Assembly: GCA_037133675.1 (NCBI GenBank)
Contig: JBAXNR010000039.1
Span: 1-32,686, forward strand
Direction of reading: 5' to 3'
Source: UBA4132 sp037133675
GTDB taxonomy: Bacteria > Pseudomonadota > Gammaproteobacteria > Methylococcales > Methylomonadaceae
DNA: 32,686 nucleotides
This document shows, in pieces, positions 22,734 to 30,752 of this stretch. The translations under genes and the position numbers were made by a program. Each line of letters opens with the position of its first letter. The stretch's first letter is position 1. The notes beneath the pieces were generated by a model that searched no databases, was not told the origin of the DNA, and saw nothing but the letters and a program-made list of their open reading frames with translations.

Positions 22734-25700
22734 ATGCCAAAAAGAACCGACATAAAATCCATACTTTTACTGGGTGCAGGCCCTATCGTTATTGGGCAAG
22801 CCTGTGAATTTGACTACTCAGGCACGCAAGCCTGCAAAGCGTTGCGCGAGGAAGGTTATCGCGTGATTCTGGTCAATTCTAATCCTGCGACTATCATGAC
22901 CGACCCCGATATGGCGGACGCGATTTACATCGAGCCGATTGATTGGCAAACGGTGGAAAAGATTATTGCCAAAGAACGCCCCGATGCGGTGTTGCCGACC
23001 ATGGGCGGACAAACGGCGTTGAATTGTGCGTTAGATTTAGATAAACACGGGGTATTGGCAAAATACAACGTGGAAATGATAGGCGCGAGTAAAGAGGCAA
23101 TTAATAAAGCCGAAGACCGCCAACTTTTCAATGATGCCATGAAAAAAATTGGCTACGAAGTGGCAAAGTCTAAAACTGCGCATACGATGGAAGAAGCGAT
23201 AGCCGCACAAAAAGAAGTGGGCTATCCAACGGTAATTCGTCCATCATTTACGATGGGCGGCAGTGGCGGCGGGATTGCCTATAATAAAGAAGAATTCATG
23301 GAGATTTGCGAACGCGGTTTGTATTTATCGCCGACCAATGAGTTATTGATTGAAGAATCTGTACTGGGTTGGAAAGAGTACGAAATGGAAGTGGTGCGTG
23401 ATTCTAAAGATAATTGCATCATCGTGTGTTCGATTGAAAACTTTGATCCGATGGGCGTACATACAGGCGACTCTATCACCGTCGCCCCCGCGCAAACGTT
23501 GACCGATAAGGAATATCAAATTTTGCGTAATGTGTCGCTGGCTATTTTGCGTGAAATTGGCGTGGATACAGGCGGTTCTAACGTGCAGGTGGCGATTAAT
23601 CCTGTTGATGGACGGATGATTATTATTGAAATGAATCCGCGTGTGTCGCGTTCATCTGCCTTGGCTTCTAAAGCCACAGGGTTTCCGATTGCCAAAGTCG
23701 CGGCTAAATTGGCGGTGGGTTATACGCTGGATGAATTGCAAAATGAAATCACAGGCGGCAAAACCCCCGCGTCATTTGAACCGTCAATTGATTATGTGGT
23801 TGTCAAAGTCCCCCGTTTTACCTTTGAAAAATTTCCGCAAGCCGATGATAGGTTGACTACGCAAATGAAGTCAGTTGGTGAAGTCATGGCGATTGGTCGC
23901 ACCTTTCAAGAGTCCTTACAAAAAGCTCTGCGCGGTTTGGAAATTGGCATTGATGGTTTGAATGAAATTACCGATTTAACCGCTGATAACGCGGCGGATA
24001 AAATGCGCCGTGAAATGCGTCACCCCGGCCCTGATAGATTGTTGTATGTTGCCGATGCGTTTCGTAGCGGTATGACGATTGCCGAAGTGCATGACTCCAG
24101 CAAAATTGATCCGTGGTTTTTAGCGCAAATTGAAGATTTGATTAGCACTGAAAAATCCTTAGCTACTAAAACTTTATCGACATTAAAAGAAGGTGAGTTG
24201 TTTAGGCTAAAACGTAAAGGTTTTTCTGATAGACGTTTAGCCAAGTTATTAGATGCCTCAGAAACCGAAGTGCGCAACGTGCGTCATAAACAAGGCATCC
24301 GTCCTGTGTATAAACGCATTGATTCCTGTGCGGCTGAATTTGCCTCTGATACTGCGTATTTGTATTCCACTTATGAAGAAGAATGCGAAGCGCGAGTCTC
24401 TGATAAAGAAAAAATTATCATTCTAGGTGGTGGCCCTAATCGTATTGGACAAGGTATCGAGTTCGATTATTGCTGTGTTCATGCTGCGTTAGCATTACGC
24501 GAAGATGGCTATGAAACCATCATGGTCAACTGCAATCCTGAAACCGTTTCGACTGATTTTGATACCTCTGACCGTTTGTATTTTGAATCCTTAACGCTGG
24601 AAGATGTGCTGGAAATCGTCCACATTGAAAAACCCAAAGGCGTGATTGTCCAGTATGGCGGACAAACACCGCTGAAATTAGCACGCGCTTTAGAAGCGGC
24701 AGGTGTACCTATTATCGGCACATCACCCGATTCAATTGATTTGGCTGAAGATCGTGAACGTTTCCAAAAATTACTGGAGCGTTTAGGCTTGAAACAACCA
24801 CCGAATGCCACCGCACGTTCCACTGAACAAGCCATTAATGCCGCCAAAGAATTGGGTTATCCGTTGGTGGTGCGTCCGTCTTATGTATTAGGTGGTCGAG
24901 CGATGGAAATCGTGTTTAATGATGAAGGTTTGTATCGCTACATGAAAGAAGCGGTGAGCGTGTCCAATGATTCGCCTGTATTGCTAGACCGTTTCTTAGA
25001 TGACGCAGTAGAAATGGATGTGGATGCCATTTATGACGGTGAGCGCGTGTTAATCGGCGGTTTGATGGAACACATTGAACAAGCGGGTGTGCATTCAGGC
25101 GATTCTGCCTGTTCATTGCCGCCTTATGAATTATCCAAAGAACTGCAAGATCAATTGCGTGAACAGGTTGCCAAAATGGCAGAAGCTCTAGGTGTACGCG
25201 GCTTAATGAATACCCAGTTTGCGATACAAGGCACGGATATTTATGTGCTGGAAGTCAATCCACGCGCTTCACGCACAGCACCGTTTGTGTCTAAAGCGAC
25301 AGGTTACGCGTTGGCAAAAATCGCCGCCCGCGTCATGGTTGGTCAAACTTTAGAACAACAAGGCATTACCGAAGAACGCATTCCTGATTATTTCTCTGTG
25401 AAAGAAGCGGTATTCCCGTTCGTAAAATTTCCAGGAGTTGATCCATTGCTGGGCCCTGAAATGAAATCCACAGGCGAAGTCATGGGCGTAGGTAAAACCT
25501 TTGGTGAAGCCTTTGCTAAATCACAACGTGCCGCAGGGGTGGATTTGAATGCCAGCGGTAAAGTGCTGATTAGTATCCGTGGAGCTGATAAAGTGAAACT
25601 GCCAGAAATTGCGCGTATGCTGGTAGAAAAGAATTATGAAATCGTGGCAACGCCTGGCACAGCGCGGTTTCTTAAAGCGTCAGGTATTCCCTGCGAAGAA

Positions 25701-25952
25701 GTGTACAAAGTCAACGAAGGCAGACCCAACACCGTGGATATGATTAAAAATGATCAGATTCAATTGGTTATAAACACCACCGATGGCAAACAAGCGATTT
25801 CTGATTCCTTCACCATGCGCCGCGAAGCCTTACAGCATCGTGTCACTTATTACACCACGATGGCAGGTGCAAAAGCTGCTTGTTACGCGCTAGGTGAATT
25901 GGATGCTGGGGATGTGAATTGCTTGCAGGATTTGCATAAGAGTTTGAATTAA
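22734..25952 (+). CDS. carB: Carbamoyl-phosphate synthase large subunit
   Basis: It makes carbamoyl phosphate for pyrimidine and arginine synthesis, using ammonia channelled from CarA. The 1072-residue length is typical. The start MPKRTDIKSILLLGAGPIVIG is canonical, so the ATG is right even though the leader (CCTTAAAATAAAAAT) has no SD. The first ATP-grasp half (1-400) has PSFTMGGSGGGIAYN; an oligomerisation region (400-550) follows; the second half (550-935) has GGGPNRIGQGIEFDY and RPSYVLGGRAMEIV; the C-terminal MGS-like domain (about 936-1072) is allosteric. carA does not precede it, and greA does not follow it as in many gammaproteobacteria. The restriction-modification pair sits directly upstream. 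Confidence 0.97.
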   Translation: MPKRTDIKSILLLGAGPIVIGQACEFDYSGTQACKALREEGYRVILVNSNPATIMTDPDMADAIYIEPIDWQTVEKIIAKERPDAVLPTMGGQTALNCALDLDKHGVLAKYNVEMIGASKEAINKAEDRQLFNDAMKKIGYEVAKSKTAHTMEEAIAAQKEVGYPTVIRPSFTMGGSGGGIAYNKEEFMEICERGLYLSPTNELLIEESVLGWKEYEMEVVRDSKDNCIIVCSIENFDPMGVHTGDSITVAPAQTLTDKEYQILRNVSLAILREIGVDTGGSNVQVAINPVDGRMIIIEMNPRVSRSSALASKATGFPIAKVAAKLAVGYTLDELQNEITGGKTPASFEPSIDYVVVKVPRFTFEKFPQADDRLTTQMKSVGEVMAIGRTFQESLQKALRGLEIGIDGLNEITDLTADNAADKMRREMRHPGPDRLLYVADAFRSGMTIAEVHDSSKIDPWFLAQIEDLISTEKSLATKTLSTLKEGELFRLKRKGFSDRRLAKLLDASETEVRNVRHKQGIRPVYKRIDSCAAEFASDTAYLYSTYEEECEARVSDKEKIIILGGGPNRIGQGIEFDYCCVHAALALREDGYETIMVNCNPETVSTDFDTSDRLYFESLTLEDVLEIVHIEKPKGVIVQYGGQTPLKLARALEAAGVPIIGTSPDSIDLAEDRERFQKLLERLGLKQPPNATARSTEQAINAAKELGYPLVVRPSYVLGGRAMEIVFNDEGLYRYMKEAVSVSNDSPVLLDRFLDDAVEMDVDAIYDGERVLIGGLMEHIEQAGVHSGDSACSLPPYELSKELQDQLREQVAKMAEALGVRGLMNTQFAIQGTDIYVLEVNPRASRTAPFVSKATGYALAKIAARVMVGQTLEQQGITEERIPDYFSVKEAVFPFVKFPGVDPLLGPEMKSTGEVMGVGKTFGEAFAKSQRAAGVDLNASGKVLISIRGADKVKLPEIARMLVEKNYEIVATPGTARFLKASGIPCEEVYKVNEGRPNTVDMIKNDQIQLVINTTDGKQAISDSFTMRREALQHRVTYYTTMAGAKAACYALGELDAGDVNCLQDLHKSLN

Positions 25953-25963
25953 TCGATTGAAAT

Positions 25964-26019
25964 GATGCGCCTCCTACGTCGGCACATCCTATAGGATGCG
26001 CTGAGGTACGAAGCGCATC
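25964..26019. repeat. REP-like palindrome, family A, copy 2
   Basis: GATGCGCCTCCTACGTCGGC at 25964 begins a 27-bp arm paired imperfectly (22 of 27) with 25993-26019. The right arm matches the left arm of the 3507-3582 palindrome with one difference. It follows carB and may end its transcript. Confidence 0.8.
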
Positions 26020-26066
26020 TTATCGCGTTAGTTATCAGTTTTTTCATCCCTGAGGAGCAAGCAATA

Positions 26067-26888
26067 ATGGCAAGCAAGAGAGCCGATCCCCCAAAAACGT
26101 GGCTGCGCCACAAGTGGACAATTAAAGAGGCATACGCTAAAGGAGTAGAATTTTGTCCTTCCAACCCTCAAAACCTAGGAATGGGCACGCAGTCGTATGA
26201 ATTTACTTTGCATCATAATATTCCGCTTAACACAATTATAGAGTCTTTCAATATCGTAATTGTCTTTTGTGACTGGAAGGTCACGGAGAGGCTTTTGAGG
26301 CTTTATGGCATAGACACTAAGGCTGAACAAATAGCAAAGCGCATAGAACAAATTAGTAAAGACAGGTCTGAAAAAATGAGTGCACAGAATGAGAAAGTTA
26401 CCTACAAAATATTGATGAGTAAGTTTAAATTAGATAATTATGAGTTTGAGGGCATAGAGCAACGAGTGACGTGGCAGCCGTGGAATATTGTTGAAGGTCC
26501 GAGCGGGAGCATTAGAGCCGACGATCCAAAAGAAAAATTTGATAACTTTATTGAAGCAGATCCTAGCAATTGGGCACGCTATGCTGTAATTAACAGGCTG
26601 TATCTAGTCCTTGCAGATCTAATTAAAGACTACAAACAAAAAGAGACTCAACCTGCTGATTTTGAAAACATGAGGAAGTGGAGCTTTGATTTGAAGCAGG
26701 TACTTCCAAGCCCAGAATCGTTTATTAAAAGTAATCCAATGGTAACGTTCAATCAAGCCCATTGGCGAGTAGCGTCGCCCCTAAAGAGCATAACTTACAA
26801 AGTTAAATATTTTTATGCGGTACGCAAGCGCGTTCACAATGATCCCGAAATCATGCTAAGCCCTGTAGGTCGGAATAAGCTTTATTGA
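26067..26888 (+). CDS. Unknown protein, repeat-encoded C-terminus
   Basis: I do not recognise this 273-residue soluble protein. It has a good SD (GAGGAG 26052-26057, 9 bases before ATG), so it is probably expressed. It is basic at the N-terminus, rich in aromatic residues (WLRHKWTIKEAY; RVTWQPWNIVEGPSG; SNWARYAVINRLYLVLADLI), and ends with KVKYFYAVRKRVHNDPEIML. No membrane segment or nucleotide-binding motif is seen. The last seven codons (GRNKLY and stop) lie in a palindromic repeat that starts at 26865, so the natural 3' end was replaced or the repeat was recruited. It lies between carB and yrfG without a functional link to either. Confidence 0.6.
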   Translation: MASKRADPPKTWLRHKWTIKEAYAKGVEFCPSNPQNLGMGTQSYEFTLHHNIPLNTIIESFNIVIVFCDWKVTERLLRLYGIDTKAEQIAKRIEQISKDRSEKMSAQNEKVTYKILMSKFKLDNYEFEGIEQRVTWQPWNIVEGPSGSIRADDPKEKFDNFIEADPSNWARYAVINRLYLVLADLIKDYKQKETQPADFENMRKWSFDLKQVLPSPESFIKSNPMVTFNQAHWRVASPLKSITYKVKYFYAVRKRVHNDPEIMLSPVGRNKLY

Positions 26889-26975
26889 GCGGGAGAGACA
26901 CAGGCGTTTCCGACTTATGCGATGTCGGAAACGCCCGTCCTGCGCTATCGCTTGGACGGTCTTATTCCGACCTAC
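26865..26975. repeat. Composite palindrome bounded by GTAGG...CCTAC
   Basis: Outer arms GTAGGTCGGAATAAG (26865-26879) and its exact reverse complement (26961-26975) enclose two inner hairpins. One is GGCGTTTCCGAC (26903-26914) with GTCGGAAACGCC (26924-26935); the other is CCGTCC with GGACGG (26935-26940, 26954-26959). It resembles a cruciform. The left outer arm encodes the end of the preceding gene. Confidence 0.8.
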
Positions 26976-26980
26976 TTTTT

Positions 26981-27036
26981 CCAGCGAGACATGACGCTGG
27001 AGCGTCACACAGGCATTCCAACGCAAAGCGTTGGAA
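26981..27036. repeat. Two further hairpins after the composite palindrome
   Basis: CCAGCG (26981-26986) pairs with CGCTGG (26995-27000). TTCCAACGC (27016-27024) pairs with GCGTTGGAA (27028-27036) around AAA. They lie between convergent genes and may act as terminators. The rest of this gene-free gap (27037-27131) shows nothing recognisable. Confidence 0.65.
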
Positions 27037-27131
27037 CGATATAAACAATAAACAGCTTAAATGTTGGATAACTGCTTTCTAAAAATGTAGCGGCTTGATC
27101 TGCTTCTTTGGGAGTCGTGCCTCACCCCAAG

Positions 27132-27788
27132 CTATAAACCAACCATCAACTCCCGAAAATCCTCAATAGCCAAAAAATCGCTAATACTACGTTTGGCTTG
27201 TTGGGTGTCTGGCTTACTAACCGCTACTATCTGACCAATACCAAACGCACGGGCGGCATTTAACACTGCTAGCGAATCATCCACCAATAAGGTAGCGGCT
27301 TTATCAAAGCCATGGTGCTGGTGCAATAACTGCCAAAATTCAGGGTGTTCTTTGGCAAAACCCAAATCATGCGAGCTGATAATGTCGTCAAAAAAAGGCT
27401 GTAAACAGGTTTTTTCCATTTTTAAACTCAGACTGTTGCGGTGTGCGTTAGTAACTAACAGGACTTTTTTCGGCGATTGCTGGAGTTTGGTTAAAAACTC
27501 CATCACATGAGGCAACACCGCGATTAATTCCGAAAGCTCGGCTTTTAAACCCACAATATCCAACTGCAACGCCGCCGTCCAATAATCCAGACAATACCAT
27601 TCCAGCTTACCTTCCATGCTTTTAAAACGCGGGGCTAGTTGCTGTTTTGCCTCGGAAATGGATAAACCCTGTTGTTGGGCAAATTTAAGCGGCACAAATT
27701 CTTTCCAAAAATGATTATCGAAATTCAAATCCAGCAATGTGCCGTCCATATCCAGTAAAACAGTGTCACAAAATTTCCAGTCAATCAT
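27132..27788 (-). CDS. yrfG: HAD-superfamily nucleotidase, YrfG type
   Basis: This HAD phosphatase probably dephosphorylates purine nucleoside monophosphates (GMP/IMP), by analogy with E. coli YrfG. It has 218 residues from ATG 27788 (MIDWKFCDTVLLDMDGTLLD); the in-frame TTG upstream would add a hydrophobic stretch lacking in the family and would reach into nudE. Motif I is D14-M-D16-GT; motif II is LLVTNAH; the motif III Lys lies around GFAKEHPEFW; motif IV is LLVDDSLAVLNAAR. It is divergent from nudE with 47 bp between, and these two genes lie close together in many gammaproteobacteria. Confidence 0.88.
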   Translation of the reverse strand: MIDWKFCDTVLLDMDGTLLDLNFDNHFWKEFVPLKFAQQQGLSISEAKQQLAPRFKSMEGKLEWYCLDYWTAALQLDIVGLKAELSELIAVLPHVMEFLTKLQQSPKKVLLVTNAHRNSLSLKMEKTCLQPFFDDIISSHDLGFAKEHPEFWQLLHQHHGFDKAATLLVDDSLAVLNAARAFGIGQIVAVSKPDTQQAKRSISDFLAIEDFRELMVGL

Positions 27789-27835
27789 AAATAAGTGGGT
27801 TATAGTTAGCAAAAATGTCTTATTAACATAGCACA

Positions 27836-28384
27836 ATGTCTAACAAACCAACTATTCTCAACAAGAAAACTATTGCCACCAGCCGATTATTTCGCATTGA
27901 ATCGCTGGACATCCAATTTAGCAACGGTGTGCGGCGTAATTACGAACGCCTAGCACGCAGTGGGTCTGGCGGTGCTGTACTGATCGTGCCACTATTGGAT
28001 GATGAAACCGTGTTGCTCATCAGGGAATATTCCGCAGGTGTTCATCGTTATGAATTGGGTTTGCCTAAAGGTAAAACCGATGCAGGTGAATCGTTTTTGG
28101 AAGCCGCTAATCGAGAATTAAAAGAAGAAGTCGGTTATGGTGCGAGACAGTTGCATCATTTAAGCACCTTTTCTATTGCACCGTCTTATCTCGAACATTG
28201 CACAGAAATCATTGTTGCTCAAGATTTATACCCTGAAAAATTAATCGGTGATGAGCCAGAAGAACTGGAAGTGATCCCGTGGAAATTGAGCAAAATTAAT
28301 GAGTTATTAATGACAGGCGAATGTACCGAAGCGCGGTCAATTGCAGCGTTGTTTATGACAGTGGAGTATTTGAGGACATTGTAA
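27836..28384 (+). CDS. nudE: ADP compounds hydrolase NudE
   Basis: This Nudix hydrolase acts on ADP-ribose, NADH and related compounds. It has 182 residues. The Nudix box GX5EX7REUXEEXGU is complete: G79, E85, R93-E94 and E97-E98 within GKTDAGESFLEAANRELKEE. The N-terminal strands (SRLFRIESLDIQFSNGVRRNYERL) and the long C-terminal helix fit NudE. It is divergent from yrfG and followed by a hairpin into which an IS110 element inserted. cysQ, a frequent downstream neighbour, is not present. Confidence 0.92.
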   Translation: MSNKPTILNKKTIATSRLFRIESLDIQFSNGVRRNYERLARSGSGGAVLIVPLLDDETVLLIREYSAGVHRYELGLPKGKTDAGESFLEAANRELKEEVGYGARQLHHLSTFSIAPSYLEHCTEIIVAQDLYPEKLIGDEPEELEVIPWKLSKINELLMTGECTEARSIAALFMTVEYLRTL

Positions 28385-28387
28385 TGG

Positions 28388-28421
28388 GTAGGTTGGGTTG
28401 CAACTTTTCGCAACCCGACCT
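28388..28421. terminator. nudE terminator palindrome, split by an IS110 element
   Basis: GGTTGGGTTGC (28391-28401) pairs with GCAACCCGACC (28410-28420), with one G-T pair. If the IS110 element is removed, the stem extends to GTAGGTTGGGTTGC pairing with GCAACCCGACCTAC, because the missing AC lies at 29627-29628. It belongs to the GTAGG...CCTAC palindrome family. Confidence 0.8.
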
Positions 28422-28435
28422 TGTATCTCTCCAAA

Positions 28436-28622
28436 GCAAAGGAGAAAACTGCTATATTGTTTAGCTAGCATTATAACAGAGTGCATGATCAGAGTTTGTA
28501 CCCGACCTTAGACGCAAGTCTGTGACGTAGATAAAACCCATGCACTGATTTCTTAGAACTGAATGGTATCCGAGTCCTTCCGAGTGGAAAGAGGCTGAAT
28601 GAACAAGGGGAGTGAAAGAAAT
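28436..28622 (+). ncRNA. Putative bridge RNA of the IS110 element
   Basis: The 5' noncoding region can form two guide loops. Target loop: stem AGTGCATG (28480-28487) with CATGCACT (28539-28546), enclosing hairpin AGAC-GCAA-GTCT (28510-28521). ACCCGACCTT (28500-28509) is identical to the left flank through the core (28413-28422). GTAG (28527-28530) is complementary to CTAC at the right junction (29625-29628). Donor loop: possible stem ATTTCTT (28548-28554) with AAGAAAT (28616-28622). ATGGTATC (28563-28570) is identical to the right end (29618-29625). ACAAG (28603-28607) is complementary to CTTGT at the left end (28420-28424). All four guide roles known from IS110 bridge RNAs are filled in the expected order. 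RNA ends are not defined. Confidence 0.75.
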
Positions 28623-29590
28623 GAACACAATAGGCATAGATGTTAGCAAAGAGAAGCTAGATTGTGCGTGGCTTAAAGAGCAGGACAAGGTAAAAACCAA
28701 GGTATTTGCTAATAAGCACTCTGGTTGGCAAGAATTGCTGGATTGGTCAAACACAGGTTTAGCGATGGCAGAACACCATTTTGTCATGGAAGCGACAGGG
28801 ATTTATCACGAACAACTGGCGACTTTTCTATATGACGCAGGCGCGAAAGTGTCGGTGGTCAATCCCGCGCAAGTAAAGTTTTATGCCCAAGGTTTAGGCG
28901 TGAGAAGCAAAAACGACAAAAAAGACAGTGTGGTGTTAGCGCGTTATGGCTCAAAGGAAAATCCCACACTATGGCAACCCGAAGCACCCGAAATACGCAC
29001 ACTAAAAGCCCTGCTTGCTCGCTTTGACGGCATTGAAAAAGACCTACAACGCGAGAAAAATCGGGAAGAAAAAGCAGTGATTAGTCTCGCCCCCGCAGAA
29101 GTACTTAACTCGCTAACTGACATGATAGGCTTGCTAGAAACCGAACAACAACGGCTAGACAAACTGATTGAAGAACACATCAACAAACACGATAAATTGA
29201 GAGAAAACAAAACCTTGCTGGAAAGCATACCCGCTGTTGGCAAAGTGATAGCCACCCGAATGCTGATGGTGATCGGCAGTCGGCAGTTTGACGATGCTCA
29301 CCAATGTGCGGCGTATTTAGGCTTAGTTCCCGTACAACACGAATCAGGTAAGTAGTGTCAAAGGACACGCCCGACTGTCCAAAGCGGGTAATCCCATCAT
29401 TCGTGCCAAGCTGTACATGGCGGCAGTCGTAGCCATCCGCTACAACCCCGACATTAAAGCCCAATACCAACGCTTAACCAGCAAAGGCAAAAGCAAGATG
29501 TCCGCACTCGGCGCAGCCATGCGAAAACTGGTACACATTTGCTTTGGTATCTTAAAACACCAGCAACCTTATCAACCACAATCGGCTTAA
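28621..29590 (+). pseudogene. IS110-family transposase, frameshifted at the catalytic-serine motif
   Basis: ATG 28621 follows SD AGGGGAG (28606-28612). The N-terminal DEDD RuvC-like domain is intact: MNTIGIDVSKEKLD, FVMEATGIYHE, GVRSKNDKKDSVVLARYG. The C-terminal Tnp_20 region starts ESIPAVGKVIATRMLMVIGS. The frame ends at TAG 29353-29355 right after VPVQHESGK. Removing one A at 29350-29351 restores SGSSVKGHARLSKAGNPIIR and so on to TAA 29588-29590, the expected full-length protein of about 322 residues. The break falls on the serine motif needed for recombination, so this copy cannot move itself. Confidence 0.9.
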
Positions 29591-29645
29591 TTTTCCGCTT
29601 GTGTTTGATTTGGAGAGATGGTATCTACACATCTATCGCATTTTG

Positions 29646-30662
29646 TTATCCATAAAACGAATCTACCACCTCATCAACCTGCTCATAAAGTGCTTCGTTG
29701 GTGGAATTATCCAGCGCGATATAAACCTGTTTTGTGCTTAAATCGCGTAAATAATAGGTTCTAAATCCTAACCAAGAGCCTGTGTGACTGACAAATTCGC
29801 CGCTTTCAAATAAATCCCAACCGAAGCCGTAATAATGGGTTTTACCGTTGCTTAATTCAGTGGGTGTATAGGCTTCTGCTAAGGTGTCTTGACTGACTAA
29901 CTTATCGGTAAATAATGCGGCGTTGTATTTGACTAAATCGTCCACGTTGGAAAAAATGTTGCCATCACCAATAATGCCATCGACATAACTGGAGTCATTT
30001 TCCACATAGTTATCATCATCCCGTTCAAAGCCTGTGACTTTTTTACGCGGCGGTTTACCATTGGAGAGGCGATAGCCGAATGAATGCTTCATGTCTAAGG
30101 GTTGAAAAATACGTTCTTGTAAAAAATCTTCAAAACTGACTTCGGAAACGCGCTCGACGATGGTCGCTAAAAACGCATACCCTGTGTTGCAATAATCATG
30201 TTTTTTATTCGGTTTGAACAATAAATCGGGTTCATGTTCGGCAAACAGCGCGATAATATCGTCATTGGTGACAATGATTTCTTCATCTTCCCAGTTCTCC
30301 TCAATAACCCCCTCATAATCAGCCAGTCCGCTGGTGTGTTGTAATAAATGCCGAATGGTAATGTCTTGGTAGGCTGCATTTTCAAATTCTGGAATGTAAT
30401 CGCATATCGAATCATCGTAATTTAACGCCTCTTCTTCGTATAACATCATGATGCACAAGGCGGTAAATTGTTTGCTGACCGATGCTAAATTAAAAATAGC
30501 GGCGGTTTTTAGCGGTTCTTCATCGGGATTGGCAATGCCCCACGCTTGTTTATAAGTGATTTCATTATCTTTACCGACAGCAATGACTCCGTTGAATTGG
30601 TTGTCATTAAAAAAGGTCTCAAACTTTTCTGCAAAAGCGTCTTCAATGGTCATTTTTGTCAT
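29646..30662 (-). CDS. Serine hydrolase of the class C beta-lactamase / esterase family
   Basis: The 338-residue protein is started at ATG 30662 (MTKMTIEDAFAEKFETFFND), with AAGGA about 11 bases upstream; the longer frame lacks support. The serine active site is S61-V-S-K64 (SxxK), with a YCN tyrosine motif near 158 (KHDYCNTGYAF) and HTG near the C-terminus (VSHTGSWLGFRTYY). There is no signal peptide, so it is probably cytoplasmic and more likely an esterase or peptidase than a true beta-lactamase. It is acidic. It lies 85 bases downstream of batD on the same strand; no functional link is evident. Confidence 0.85.
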   Translation of the reverse strand: MTKMTIEDAFAEKFETFFNDNQFNGVIAVGKDNEITYKQAWGIANPDEEPLKTAAIFNLASVSKQFTALCIMMLYEEEALNYDDSICDYIPEFENAAYQDITIRHLLQHTSGLADYEGVIEENWEDEEIIVTNDDIIALFAEHEPDLLFKPNKKHDYCNTGYAFLATIVERVSEVSFEDFLQERIFQPLDMKHSFGYRLSNGKPPRKKVTGFERDDDNYVENDSSYVDGIIGDGNIFSNVDDLVKYNAALFTDKLVSQDTLAEAYTPTELSNGKTHYYGFGWDLFESGEFVSHTGSWLGFRTYYLRDLSTKQVYIALDNSTNEALYEQVDEVVDSFYG

Positions 30663-30721
30663 GGTGTTTTTTTTCCTTAAGTCATAAAATATTGGGTGGT
30701 GGGGCATTTTGTTGATGTTGC

Positions 30722-30752
30722 GCTGGGATTCCTTACGTCATCCCAGCCTACA
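30722..30752. repeat. CCTACA-tailed hairpin at the batD stop
   Basis: GCTGGGAT (30722-30729) pairs with ATCCCAGC (30740-30747), followed by CTACA (CCTACA is 30747-30752). The batD stop codon (CTA on this strand, 30748-30750) lies inside the tail. It probably terminates batD and is another member of the family targeted by the IS110 element. Confidence 0.65.

Larger units (their letters stand above)
28420..29626 (+). mobile_element. IS110-family insertion sequence
   Basis: The element carries a DEDD-type transposase pseudogene. Its ends have 11-bp subterminal inverted repeats, ATCTCTCCAAA (28425-28435) and TTTGGAGAGAT (29609-29619). A CT dinucleotide at each junction (28420-28421 and 29625-29626) fits an IS110 core. 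Deleting from one CT to the other rebuilds the palindrome GTAGG...CCTAC, fixing the insertion point. A long left noncoding end is IS110-group-like, whereas subterminal inverted repeats are IS1111-like. Confidence 0.85.

Noticed and set aside
28612..28620. GTG start for the IS110 transposase
   Set aside because: The GTG overlaps the SD (AGGGGAG); ATG 28621 is correctly spaced and begins the family-typical MNTIGIDVSKEK.
29350..29355. Programmed frameshifting in the IS110 transposase
   Set aside because: IS110 transposases are normally single-frame and no slippery heptamer or stimulatory structure is evident, so a simple mutation is the better explanation.
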